48,423 nt of DNA from Variovorax sp. DXTD-1. Lineage in GTDB: Bacteria > Pseudomonadota > Gammaproteobacteria > Burkholderiales > Burkholderiaceae_C. Below are positions 8,390-16,900 of this stretch, one piece after another; positions within the stretch are counted from its first letter, which is position 1, and each line of letters begins with the position of its first letter. Where the stretch lies: NCBI RefSeq assembly GCF_003984625.1, contig NZ_RWKH01000014.1:112501-160923 (forward strand), read 5' to 3'. Position numbers and translations under genes: made by a program. The notes beneath the pieces were generated by a model. The model ran no database searches. It had not been told where the DNA came from and saw only the letters and a program-made list of their open reading frames with translations.

Positions 8390-8803
8390 ATGCAGAGCAT
8401 CTTCCATCTTGCCTTTCACGTTCGCGACCTCGACGCGGCCCGCCGCTTCTACGGAAATGTCCTCGGCTGCGCCGAAGGCCGCAGCACCGACACCTGGGTC
8501 GATTTCGACTTTTTCGGCCACCAGATCTCCCTGCATCTTGGCGAACCCTTCGCCACCACGCGCACCGGCCAGGTCGGCAACGCCATGGTGCCCATGCCGC
8601 ATTTCGGCATCGTGCTCGCATTGCCCGACTGGCAGGCGCTCGCAGAGCGGCTGAAAGCCGCGAACACCGACTTTGTGCTGGAACCCCAGGTGCGTTTCGA
8701 GGGGCAGCCGGGCGAGCAATGGACCATGTTTTTCTGCGATCCCTTCGGCAACCCGATCGAGGTCAAGGGATTCCGTTCGCTCGCCGCGCTGTACGACAAA
8801 TGA
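8390..8803 (+). CDS. VOC (glyoxalase/bleomycin resistance) family protein
   Basis: A 137-residue single protein with two beta-alpha-beta-beta-beta modules: the N-terminal one opens IFHLAFHVRDLDAARRFYG and the C-terminal one opens MPHFGIVLALPDW and ends DPFGNPIEVKGF. Candidate metal ligands are H10 (or H6), the His of PHFG and the Glu of PIEV, the usual two-His/one-Glu pattern of VOC enzymes. Members include glyoxalases, dioxygenases and epimerases; the substrate cannot be told here. The ATG at 8390 shares its CATG with a candidate ATG of the opposite-strand TraB-like gene, so promoters of the two genes must overlap. Its stop overlaps the next start by four bases (ATGA). Confidence 0.85.
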   Translation: MQSIFHLAFHVRDLDAARRFYGNVLGCAEGRSTDTWVDFDFFGHQISLHLGEPFATTRTGQVGNAMVPMPHFGIVLALPDWQALAERLKAANTDFVLEPQVRFEGQPGEQWTMFFCDPFGNPIEVKGFRSLAALYDK

Positions 8804-10011
8804 TTCGCCGGCGCGGGGCCGCTCCCAACCGGCTCGCCCTTCTCCCTGAAGGAGCCGGCGCGCCTGCGCTGCGCGCCGCAACGGCGGCCTTGTGGTTCTT
8901 CACGCTCTTCACCGCCGGCGGCGCGCATGCCGCGATCGACTGCGAACTCAACGGACGCCGGGTGAACCCCTCCGGCGGCAGCACGCTCCTCGGCGCGACA
9001 GGCCTCATGCGCTGCAAGGACCGCGCGACCGGCGAGCCCCAGCGCGAACAGCAGGTGCAGAACGGCGCCTTCACCGGCCTGGCGCGCTTCTATGAAAAAG
9101 GCAAGCTCGCCAGGGAGCACATCCTCAATGCCGGCGGAAACATCCATGGCCTGGCCCGCGAGTACGGGCCCGAGAGGCAAGTCTTGCGCGAGGCCACGTA
9201 CGACGATGGCCAGGAGCGCGGGCTGGTTCGCAGCTTCTATCCCGGTGGCCGGCTGCGCCGCGTCACTTTTTACCCGAGCACCGGAACCGACCGCGCCTTC
9301 GTCGAGTACACCGAGCGCGGCCAGTTGTCCGCGCTGCGCTGCGGCGAAACGCCCATGCTCGCGCCCGTGGCCGACGACGCCCGGCTGTGCGGCTTCACAG
9401 GCGGACCGTCGCAGGTCCAGCTGTTCGATGCGCGCGGCTTCTTGCGTTCGCGGCTGTCGTACATGCTCGGCAAGCGCGTGCGGTCGCAGGACTTCTACGA
9501 CAACGGCAAGCCCTCGGTGCAAGACGAGATCAACGGCAACCAGCGCACCGAGCGCCATTTTTCATCCGAAGGGGTGAAGCGCCGCGAAACGGCGTGGCTG
9601 CTGGTGGAACGCAGCGCCGTGCGGCAACGCGAGCAGGAGTTTTCGGAAAAGGGTTCGCTGATCCGCGACCAGCGCTGGAACCCCGCGGGCGAGCCGGTGC
9701 GAGACGACAGCTACTACCTGCATGGCCAGCCCCGCAGCAAGTCCGCCTACAGCGGCTCCGGCGATGCGCGCGCGGTCGAGATCACCGAGTTCTACGAGAG
9801 CGGCCAGCGTGCCGCGCATGGACGCTACCGGGTGGCAGGCCGCGGCCGGCAAGTGCCGGTCGGCAAGCACCAGCGCTTCAGCGAAAAAGGAACGCTGCTC
9901 GCCGAATCGAGCTTCGATGCCAGGGGCCGCGTGACGCGCGAGCGCAGCTGGGACGAAAACGGCGAGCTGCAACGCGACGAGCACGTGCTGGAAGACGGCT
10001 CCAGGAAATAG
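8800..10011 (+). CDS. Exported YwqK-like (MORN-variant repeat) protein
   Basis: A 403-residue protein starting at the ATG that overlaps the upstream TGA (ATGA), implying translational coupling; the frame is open much further upstream but only as an artefact of GC-rich sequence. An N-terminal hydrophobic stretch ending GGAHA suggests export. The body is made of about 22-24-residue repeats of the type G.....FYEKGKL..E, REYGPERQVLREATYDDGQE, DFYDNGKPSVQDE, EFYESGQRAAHGRYR. These are MORN-variant repeats as in YwqK, often annotated as antitoxins. No toxin gene is adjacent, so the antitoxin label should not be taken as a function. Repeats probably form an elongated beta-sheet surface. Role unknown. 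Confidence 0.75.
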   Translation: MIRRRGAAPNRLALLPEGAGAPALRAATAALWFFTLFTAGGAHAAIDCELNGRRVNPSGGSTLLGATGLMRCKDRATGEPQREQQVQNGAFTGLARFYEKGKLAREHILNAGGNIHGLAREYGPERQVLREATYDDGQERGLVRSFYPGGRLRRVTFYPSTGTDRAFVEYTERGQLSALRCGETPMLAPVADDARLCGFTGGPSQVQLFDARGFLRSRLSYMLGKRVRSQDFYDNGKPSVQDEINGNQRTERHFSSEGVKRRETAWLLVERSAVRQREQEFSEKGSLIRDQRWNPAGEPVRDDSYYLHGQPRSKSAYSGSGDARAVEITEFYESGQRAAHGRYRVAGRGRQVPVGKHQRFSEKGTLLAESSFDARGRVTRERSWDENGELQRDEHVLEDGSRK

Positions 10012-10039
10012 CCCGCCGGCTGCGAAGCGCGCGGCGAAC

Positions 10040-11014
10040 TCAGTCCAGCTTGATGCCGGCCTGCTTGATGATCGGCCCCCAGCGCTTCGACTCGGCGCGC
10101 GCCAGCGCTTCGAACTGCGCGGGCGTGCCCGGCATGGCTTCCATGCCGAAATCGTCGAACCGCTTTTGCACCGCCGGCGTGCCGAACGCGCGGTTCAACT
10201 CGCCGTTGAGCTTGGCCACCACGGCGGGCGGAAGACCGGCCGGGCCCAGCACGCCCTGGAACGCGAACACCTCGGTATTGGGCACGCCCACTTCGGCCAG
10301 CGTGGGCACGTTGGGCAGCAGCTTGTTGCGCGCGCCGGAGCCGATGGCCAGCACGCGCACCTTGTTGCCCTGCATGATCGGCAGGCCCGAGGCCAGATCC
10401 AGGAACATGCACGGCACCTGCCCGCCCATCACGTCGGCCATGGCCGGCGCGGCGCCACGGTAGGGAATGTGCGTGATGAAGGTGCCGGTGCGAACCTTGA
10501 ACATCTCCATGGCCAGGTGATGCGGCGACCCATTGCCCGGCGAGGCATAGTTGACCTTGCCCGGATTGGCCTTCGCATACGCCAGGAACTCCTTGAAGTT
10601 CTTGGCCGGAAAGTCCGGATGCACCACCAGCGCCAGCGGAAACTTGCCGATTGCTCCAACGTAGGTGAAGTCTTTTTCGGGATTGAACGGCAGCTTGCCG
10701 AACAGGTGCTCGTTGAAGGCCAGCACGGCGTTGTCGGCCGACATCACGGTGTAGCCGTCGGGCTTGCTCTTGGCGACCAGGTCTGCGCCGATGTTGGTCG
10801 AAGCGCCGGGGCGGTTGTCGACAACGATCTGCTGGCCCAGGGCCTGGCGCATGGCCTCGGCGAGCGTGCGCGCAATCACGTCGGTGCCGCCGCCCGCGGG
10901 ATAGGGCACCACCCACTTGATGAGTTGCGAGGGATAGTCCTGCGCGCGGGCGAACGGGGTTGCGACCATGGCCGCGCCCGAAGCGAGCGTGGTCAGAAGA
11001 GTGCGGCGGTCCAT
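10040..11014 (-). CDS. Bug-family tripartite tricarboxylate transporter binding protein
   Basis: A 324-residue periplasmic protein starting MDRRTLLTTLASG with a Tat/Sec-like leader ending PFARA. The Bug signature is present: WVVPYPAGGGTDVIART, then IVVDNRPGASTNIGAD, then a central YASPGNGSPHHLAMEMF and HIPYRGAAPAMADVMGGQV. The two beta-strand-Pro/Gly loops grip a carboxylate ligand. Bug proteins are the solute-binding component of TctABC transporters, but many betaproteobacterial copies are orphans, as here: no TctA/TctB genes are nearby. It is the last gene of the monooxygenase operon, 5 bp after the DUF2783 gene, which suggests that it binds an aromatic or other organic acid that this operon degrades. 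The ligand is inferred, not visible. Confidence 0.88.
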   Translation of the reverse strand: MDRRTLLTTLASGAAMVATPFARAQDYPSQLIKWVVPYPAGGGTDVIARTLAEAMRQALGQQIVVDNRPGASTNIGADLVAKSKPDGYTVMSADNAVLAFNEHLFGKLPFNPEKDFTYVGAIGKFPLALVVHPDFPAKNFKEFLAYAKANPGKVNYASPGNGSPHHLAMEMFKVRTGTFITHIPYRGAAPAMADVMGGQVPCMFLDLASGLPIMQGNKVRVLAIGSGARNKLLPNVPTLAEVGVPNTEVFAFQGVLGPAGLPPAVVAKLNGELNRAFGTPAVQKRFDDFGMEAMPGTPAQFEALARAESKRWGPIIKQAGIKLD

Positions 11015-11019
11015 GTGGA

Positions 11020-11250
11020 TCAGTCTCCGGTTTGTTGTGATTGGGTTGCGGACAGCGATGGTACGGGCAGCGCATGAAGTGCGTCGGCCAATGCGCGGCG
11101 GCAGCGCGCCTCGTCGCCGACCTGCTCGAACAGCAGCAGCGCGAGCCGTGCGAGAAACAGCGATTCCCGCTCGGTGCCGGCTTCGGTGATGGCGCGCGCG
11201 CATTCCGCGTAGATGCGGTCCCGCGCGTCGGGGCCGAGCGATGTCGTCAT
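11020..11250 (-). CDS. DUF2783 small protein
   Basis: A 76-residue, mostly helical protein (RIYAECARAITEAG...LFLARLALLLFEQVGD) with no signal peptide or metal motif. The pattern of an N-terminal helix, a Leu-rich helix ending in VGD and a short Ala/Leu helix matches DUF2783, typically encoded directly next to aromatic-ring flavin monooxygenases. The start codon overlaps the monooxygenase stop by four bases (ATGA), so translation is coupled. The family function is unknown; the tight coupling suggests a role with the monooxygenase, perhaps as accessory subunit. Confidence 0.65.
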   Translation of the reverse strand: MTTSLGPDARDRIYAECARAITEAGTERESLFLARLALLLFEQVGDEARCRRALADALHALPVPSLSATQSQQTGD

Positions 11251-13034
11251 GCGGCAATCTCCTTGAAAGCGGCGGCGGCGCGGTGCAGCGCCTCGGCCAA
11301 CGCGCCGCTCGGCAGGTGCTGCCAGCGCGCGGCCACGTGGCCGTCGGGCCGCAGCAGATAAAAGGCGCCGTCGCGTGCGCCCAGCGCCTCGAACACCGCC
11401 GCGTCGGCATGCGCATCGGCGCCGTCGATGCCCAGTCCCCCGATGGTGCGCACCGCGAACGGCAGATCGCCGCGCAGCGCGTGAGCCACGTCGTCTTCGG
11501 GCAGCAAGGCGGTACCGGCCCGCGGCCGCAGCACGAGCAATGTGAAGACCGGCGCGATCCAGTCGGTCAGGTGCCCCCGCTCAAGCTGCTGCTCGGCCAT
11601 CACCTCTCCGGGCAACGGGCCTGCCGGCAGCACATCGCCTTCGCTGGAAAGCGCCGAAGCCGCATAGCGCACGGCTTGCGTCTGCCGCGGATTGATCAGC
11701 TGCGCAATGCCGCGATGCGCCTCCGACAGCGACAGCGCCGCTTCGCGCATCAGGTCGAAGCCGCGCGAAGGCGGCGACATGAATTCGGTGCTGCGCATCG
11801 CGTTCTCGGCATTGACGTGAAAGGCTTCGATTCGCTCTTGCGAATACGAGTCGAGCAACGCCGCGTCCGAGAGACCGCGCGCCACGAACGCCAGCTTCCA
11901 GGCCAGGTTGTCGGCATCGTCGAAGCCCGAATTGAGGCCGCGCACGCCGAAGATCGGCATGGCATGCGCTGCATTGCCGGCGAAAAGAACGCGGCCATGC
12001 CGGTAGCTCTCGAGCGTCATCGCGCCAGCGCGGTAGACCGAGGTCCACACCGTCTTCCACGGCAGGTGGCCTTCGCCGATGGCGTCCAGATGGCGCTGCA
12101 CGAACTCGGCCACGGCCGCGGGCTTCAGCGCCTCTTCGGTGCTCTGGCCGGCGCGCAGCTGGTAGTCGATGCGCCAGATGTCTTCGGGTTGGCGGTGCAT
12201 CAGCACGGTCGATCCCGGGTTCCACGGCGGATCGAACCACGCGCGGCGCTCGGTCGGGTGCTCGCTGTGCAGCTCGATGTCGATGATGACGTAGCGGCCT
12301 TCGTAGCCCGTGCCCTCGAGCGAAAGCCCCAGCGCCTTGCGCACGAAGCTCTGGCCGCCGTCGCAGGCCGCGAGCCATTGGCCTTGCATCCGGTAGGCGC
12401 CCTCCGCGTTGCGCACCTCCAGCGTCACGCCATCCTCATCTTGCGCAATGCCGGCGAGTTCGGTGCCCCAGCGGATGTCGATGAGCCCCGGCGTCGCCTC
12501 GTTGCGGCGGAAGATTTCTTCCAGCAGGTAGTGCTCGGCGTAGTACTGCTCGAGGTTGATCATCGGCGGCAGCTTCTGCCGCTCGTCGTGCGGCATCTCG
12601 AAGCGGAATACCTCGGCCGTCTTGTAGAAGCTGCGCCCGCCGGTCCACGGCAGGCCCTTGGCCAGGAACGCCGGCAGCACGCCGAGCCGCTCCATGATCT
12701 CCAGGCTGCGGCGCGAGATGCAGGCCGCGCGGCTGCCCACGCACACCGTGTCGTCGGCCTCGAGGATGACGCAGCGCGCGCCGTGGTTCGCGAGCCCCAG
12801 CGCCAGCGCCATGCCGACCGGCCCGCCGCCCGCAATCACCACCGGATGGCGGCCCGGCTCCATGCCGCCCTGCTCCAGCGGTGGCGACCACGGTTTGTAG
12901 CGCGTGTAGTGAAAGGCACCGACCGAAGGCGGCAGTGCGGTCGCACTCGGCATCGGCGGCACGGGGCCGCTTGCGGCATCGGCGGCAATGGCGCCGGGTA
13001 CCGGTGCATCGGCCGCAATGGTGGGGTTGGTCAT
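11247..13034 (-). CDS. Class A FAD-dependent monooxygenase (PheA/TfdB/MhpA type)
   Basis: A 595-residue cytosolic protein. The FAD-binding dinucleotide fold VVIAGGGPVGMALALGL is at about residues 63-80, and the second FAD motif is FAGNAAHAMPIFGVRG with N354 where most relatives have Asp (GDAAH), followed by LNSGFDDADNLAWKLA. The C-terminal thioredoxin-like domain (about 480-595) is typical of the phenol-hydroxylase-like branch. These enzymes hydroxylate aromatic rings using NAD(P)H and O2. The ATG at 13034 is chosen because it leaves an 82-bp divergent promoter region to the LuxR gene; the open frame reaches 13133. Residues 1-60 are a Pro/Ala-rich extension before the FAD domain, longer than usual. 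Substrate unknown; operon partners are DUF2783 and a Bug binding protein. Confidence 0.87.
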   Translation of the reverse strand: MTNPTIAADAPVPGAIAADAASGPVPPMPSATALPPSVGAFHYTRYKPWSPPLEQGGMEPGRHPVVIAGGGPVGMALALGLANHGARCVILEADDTVCVGSRAACISRRSLEIMERLGVLPAFLAKGLPWTGGRSFYKTAEVFRFEMPHDERQKLPPMINLEQYYAEHYLLEEIFRRNEATPGLIDIRWGTELAGIAQDEDGVTLEVRNAEGAYRMQGQWLAACDGGQSFVRKALGLSLEGTGYEGRYVIIDIELHSEHPTERRAWFDPPWNPGSTVLMHRQPEDIWRIDYQLRAGQSTEEALKPAAVAEFVQRHLDAIGEGHLPWKTVWTSVYRAGAMTLESYRHGRVLFAGNAAHAMPIFGVRGLNSGFDDADNLAWKLAFVARGLSDAALLDSYSQERIEAFHVNAENAMRSTEFMSPPSRGFDLMREAALSLSEAHRGIAQLINPRQTQAVRYAASALSSEGDVLPAGPLPGEVMAEQQLERGHLTDWIAPVFTLLVLRPRAGTALLPEDDVAHALRGDLPFAVRTIGGLGIDGADAHADAAVFEALGARDGAFYLLRPDGHVAARWQHLPSGALAEALHRAAAAFKEIAA

Positions 13035-13082
13035 GCAGCGGGATTGTCCCGATGCGGGGCCACGTTCGTTGTCATAACTTTG

Positions 13083-13091
13083 TACGACGTA
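13083..13091. promoter_or_regulatory. Possible operator in the divergent monooxygenase/LuxR region
   Basis: TACGACGTA is a 9-bp odd-centred palindrome (TACG/CGTA), the only clear dyad in the 82-bp region 13035-13116 between the divergent genes. It is short and could be chance. A LuxR-type regulator encoded alongside is the likely binder if it is real. Confidence 0.25.
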
Positions 13092-13116
13092 TTTACCCTG
13101 AGTCTGGTCTGCTCCC

Positions 13117-13905
13117 ATGAGACGCTGGCGCATTCAACCCGCTGCCGACACTGCGCTGTCCGCGGCCATCGTCCGCGACGTTCTGGCGGGCATCGGCACG
13201 CCGCATCTGGCAGCCAGTTGCCTTGCGGCCATGCACCGCGTAATGCCCGTGACCTTCTGCACCGTGTTCGCGGTCGATGCCACCGGCCGCATCGAAGCCG
13301 TGTCGGCGGCCAGCAGCTATGGCACCACGGCTGAACGCACGGCGGAGCGCTATGTGGCGCAGCGCTTCGACCTGCTCGACACCAACATGACATGGCTCGC
13401 GAAGCGGAAGCTGCCCAAGCGCGCGCAGCTGTGGCTGGGCCACCAGCGCGCCGACGAGGTGGCCGACCCCGCCTACCGCGCGGCCTGCTACGGCGACGTG
13501 GGCATCCGAGAGCGGGCGTCCGTGCTGCTGCTCACACCCACCGGCCAGCGCGTGGCGGTGAGCTTCTACCGGAGCCTCGCGCAGGCCGAGTTCGACGAGC
13601 GCGACTTCGTGGCGATCGAGAGCCACGCCCCCCTCCTGGCCGAAGCCACGATGGCCCATGGCCGCAGCACGGTGGCGGCGGGCGGCACGGTGGCGCCCTC
13701 CCTGGCCTCGCGCCTGCTGACCTTGAGCCTGCGCGAGCGCGAGGTCATCGGCCACCTGATGGCGGGCAGCACCGCCAAGCAGGCGGCACGCGAGATTGGC
13801 ATCGAGCTGACGACGGCGCGCACCCATCAGTACCGGGCGTTCCGGCGGCTGGGAATACGCAGCCAGAAGGAGCTGCTGCTGCGCGCACCGGAGAAAAGCC
13901 CGTAG
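13117..13905 (+). CDS. LuxR-family transcriptional regulator of the monooxygenase operon (inferred)
   Basis: A 262-residue protein. The C-terminal helix-turn-helix (about 200-255) reads LTLSLREREVIGHLMAGSTA, KQAAREIGIELTTARTHQYR, AFRRLGIRSQKELL, with the conserved LuxR/GerE pattern of Glu-Arg-Glu before the first helix and Leu-Gly-Ile after the recognition helix. The N-terminal part (about 20-180) resembles a small-molecule sensor fold (GAF/PAS-like) but shows no phospho-acceptor Asp or acyl-homoserine-lactone residues I can identify. Divergent orientation across 82 bp suggests control of the monooxygenase-DUF2783-Bug operon. No clear Shine-Dalgarno precedes the ATG. Confidence 0.8.
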   Translation: MRRWRIQPAADTALSAAIVRDVLAGIGTPHLAASCLAAMHRVMPVTFCTVFAVDATGRIEAVSAASSYGTTAERTAERYVAQRFDLLDTNMTWLAKRKLPKRAQLWLGHQRADEVADPAYRAACYGDVGIRERASVLLLTPTGQRVAVSFYRSLAQAEFDERDFVAIESHAPLLAEATMAHGRSTVAAGGTVAPSLASRLLTLSLREREVIGHLMAGSTAKQAAREIGIELTTARTHQYRAFRRLGIRSQKELLLRAPEKSP

Positions 13906-13957
13906 CGCCTATTTCGAGCGTCCAGGCGTTCACAGGACAGCGAAGGGTGTGCCAGTA

Positions 13958-13974
13958 ACTCGCCGCCGGCGAGT
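13958..13974. terminator. Hairpin between convergent luxR-type gene and hsdR
   Basis: ACTCGCC and GGCGAGT form a perfect 7-bp stem with a 3-base loop in the 87-bp gap 13906-13992 between convergent genes. No T-run follows on either strand. Probably a shared terminator and also the edge of the defence island. Nothing else is seen in the gap. Confidence 0.4.
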
Positions 13975-13992
13975 GCCAATTCAACGGCGCGT

Positions 13993-16900
13993 CTAACCTG
14001 TTTTCAGTTCCAAACCATCGAGCGCCGCAAAGAGCTGCTCGACAACATTGGGTGCGAAAACGCCTTCAGGTCCGCGTGAGTGAATATCCGTGAAGGGTGA
14101 GGCGTACAGCCGCTCTTGGGGCATGGCCCCATGTTCAGTCAGATGCTGCACGATCTCCTCAATGAACTGCAACTGGCTGGCTGTCATCGTCGAGCCTGCG
14201 ATCAGGTGGGCAAAGGCATGCGTTGCGGCCTCGCGATCCAGCCCAACAAGAGAGCGCACGAAGCCCGGCAAGCTTTTATGCAGATCGAGCGCTCGGGCAA
14301 TATCCCCGTGACTTCCACCTGCTTCGTGCAGCATCTTTTCGAGCTCGCCCAGATCGGTCTCAGTCAACGGCTGATTTCGCCGCAGTTTGTGCAAGGCCAA
14401 ACGATCTTCGTGGGCTCGCAAGAAGGCTTTGGCCTTGCTGCGGAAACGCTCGAAATCCACCGCACCTGTTCCCGTGGGGAGCTCCACCTCTGTTAGCTCC
14501 CCCAACTCATCGGCAAAATCGGTGTACACGACCTTGCGTCGGGTCTTCTCAAGCAGCTTTACCAGAATGCGCAGCTTGCGCCGCGCCTGCTCCAGCATCG
14601 GCAGCGTCACGTCCTGCCACCAGTCTTCACCTGCTATCGCCTCGACGAGAACAAGCTGCTCACGAACTGCAGGAATGCTGTTCAATTCAAGCAGGCCCTC
14701 CGCGATCTGCCGCACTTGCTTCTTCAGACGATCGAATTCCGGCTCCACACGCAACTGCGCGAGTTGCAGTTTCAGCATCAACATGTCAAAGCGCTTGGCG
14801 TCTTCGTCATCGTCGCGCACCACACTGGGCAGGCCTGAGAGGTGTGCTGCCACATCGCTCAAATCTTCGGCGCTTGGTTGCTTCCACGCCTCGGCCGCGG
14901 ACCAGACTTCAACTCGCCGACGCTGCGGCCGCACCACGAAGTTGTCGAGCGTCATGCCTGCGACGAACTCGTGCAAGACGGCCGCCGTGTCGTGACGAAT
15001 GCGCGCTTCCGTGAGACCCGCGATCTCGGCGCCCGAGGCTTCGGCTGCGCGCGGGCCGCCCGCTGCCAGCCGCTCGTCCAACACCTGAAGCAATTCGGTC
15101 CGCGCCTTGAAAAGCCGCTGCCCCAGCGGCTCGCCCATCGCGCCGTCGGTGCCTTCCAGGTTCTGACCGAAGTACTCGAGGTTCTGGCAAAAATCGAAGA
15201 TCAGAAAGTTCGTCTTGTCTTGCCCGGGTGCAAACAGGTCTTTGCACAAACGCGTGCCTCGCCCGACCATCTGCCAGAACTTGGCTTTGGAACGCACGAT
15301 CTTGAAGAAGACGAGGTTGACGACCTCGGGCACGTCGATGCCGGTGTCCAGCATGTCGACCGAAATCGCGATGTGCGGCGCCCTGTCCTTCACCGAAAAA
15401 TCGTCGATGAGCGACTGCACGTATTCGGTCTTGAAAGTGATGATGCGCGCGTAGGTGCCGCGATACTGCGGATAGTTGATGTCGAAACGCCGCGCGATGA
15501 ACTCTGCGTGCGCCTGGTTCTTGGCAAAGACGATGGTCTTGCCGATGCGATCTCCTGCGGCCACCTTGTGGCCGCGCGTCATCAGCAACTCCAGCACCTT
15601 GTCGACCGTGTCGATGTTGAAGAGCCATTTGTTGACTGCTTCGGCGCTGACCTCTTCGGGCGGGGCCGCGCCCCCCTCGTCCCACTCCAGCGCATCCCAC
15701 TGGTCCTTTTCTTCCTCGCTCAGATCGTCGTAGCGAATGCCCTGCCGCTGAAACTTGAGCGGCACCGATACCGCCTTGGGCGGCACCAGATACCGCTCGG
15801 CGATCGCGTCGTCGAGCCCGTAGGCGTCGGTCGGCACGCCGCTTTCCAGGTCGAACAAACCATAGGTGTTGCGGTCGATTTCATCCTTGGGTGTGGCCGT
15901 GAGCCCGACCAGGAGCGAATCGAAATAGGAGAAGATGGAGCGGTACTTCTGATAGATGGAGCGATGCGCCTCGTCGACCACGATCAGGTCGAAGTACCCC
16001 ACGCCGAATCGCCGCGCACCAACCCCACCACCGTTGATCAAACCCATCATGGTCGGGTAGGTCGACAGATAGACGCGACCCTCGGTGTTCTTTTCGGTCA
16101 CAAGATTCACCGGTGAAGCATCGGGCAAGTGGGTCTTGAACGCACCCACGGCCTGATTCACCAGCGCCACGCGGTCGGCCAGAAAAAGCACGCGCTTGCA
16201 CCAGTTGCTGCGCATCAGCAGATCGACGAGCGCAATGACAGTGCGCGTCTTGCCCGCACCCGTTGCCATCACCACGAGCGCCTTGCGATGCTGCTCGCGC
16301 TCGAAGGTTTCACCGATGCGGCGAATGGCCCGGTGCTGGTAGTAGCGCTCGACGATGGCCTCGTTGATCGTTGCTTGCGCCAACGGCTTTCGGCTCGTGC
16401 GGCGCTGGACCATCAGCTGCAACTCGTCTTTCTTGTGAAAGCCCTGCACAGCGCGGGGCGGGGAGGTCGCGTCGTCCCACATCCAGTGCTCATAGCCATT
16501 GGTGCCGTACATCACCGGCCGCTGGCCGAACTGCGTTTCGAGGCAATCGGCATACAACTTGGCCTGCTGTTCGCCCTCCTTCGCGCTGCGACGCGTCCGC
16601 TTGGCTTCGACGAGGGCGAGCGGCTTGCCATCGTCGCCCCACAGGACGTAGTCGATGAAGCCGTTGCCCTGTTGGTTGGGCATGCCGGTCACTTCGTACT
16701 CGCGGTCGCGTGCGTCTGCGAGCGTCCATCCGGCCTCCTTGAGCAACAGATCGATGAACAGGTCGCGCGTCGCGGCCTCGTCGTAGTCGTGAGTGTCGGG
16801 CTGGGTGGTATTGGCTGCCTTCGCGGCAGCGACTTCCGCACGCAGTGCAGCCAGTTCTGCGTCGAGCGTGGCGCGACGGGTTTCGGCGTCCCGCAACTGG

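Noticed and set aside
8389..8400. ATG at 8400 or 8391 as start of the TraB-like gene
   Set aside because: Would overlap the VOC start and give a leader of about 70 residues before signal cleavage; internal GTG or TTG starts fit the signal peptide better.
11241..13334. Long plus-strand open frame (697 codons) across the monooxygenase gene
   Set aside because: It is a shadow of the minus-strand monooxygenase: it is Arg/His-rich without any family motif, whereas the opposite strand shows clear FAD motifs.
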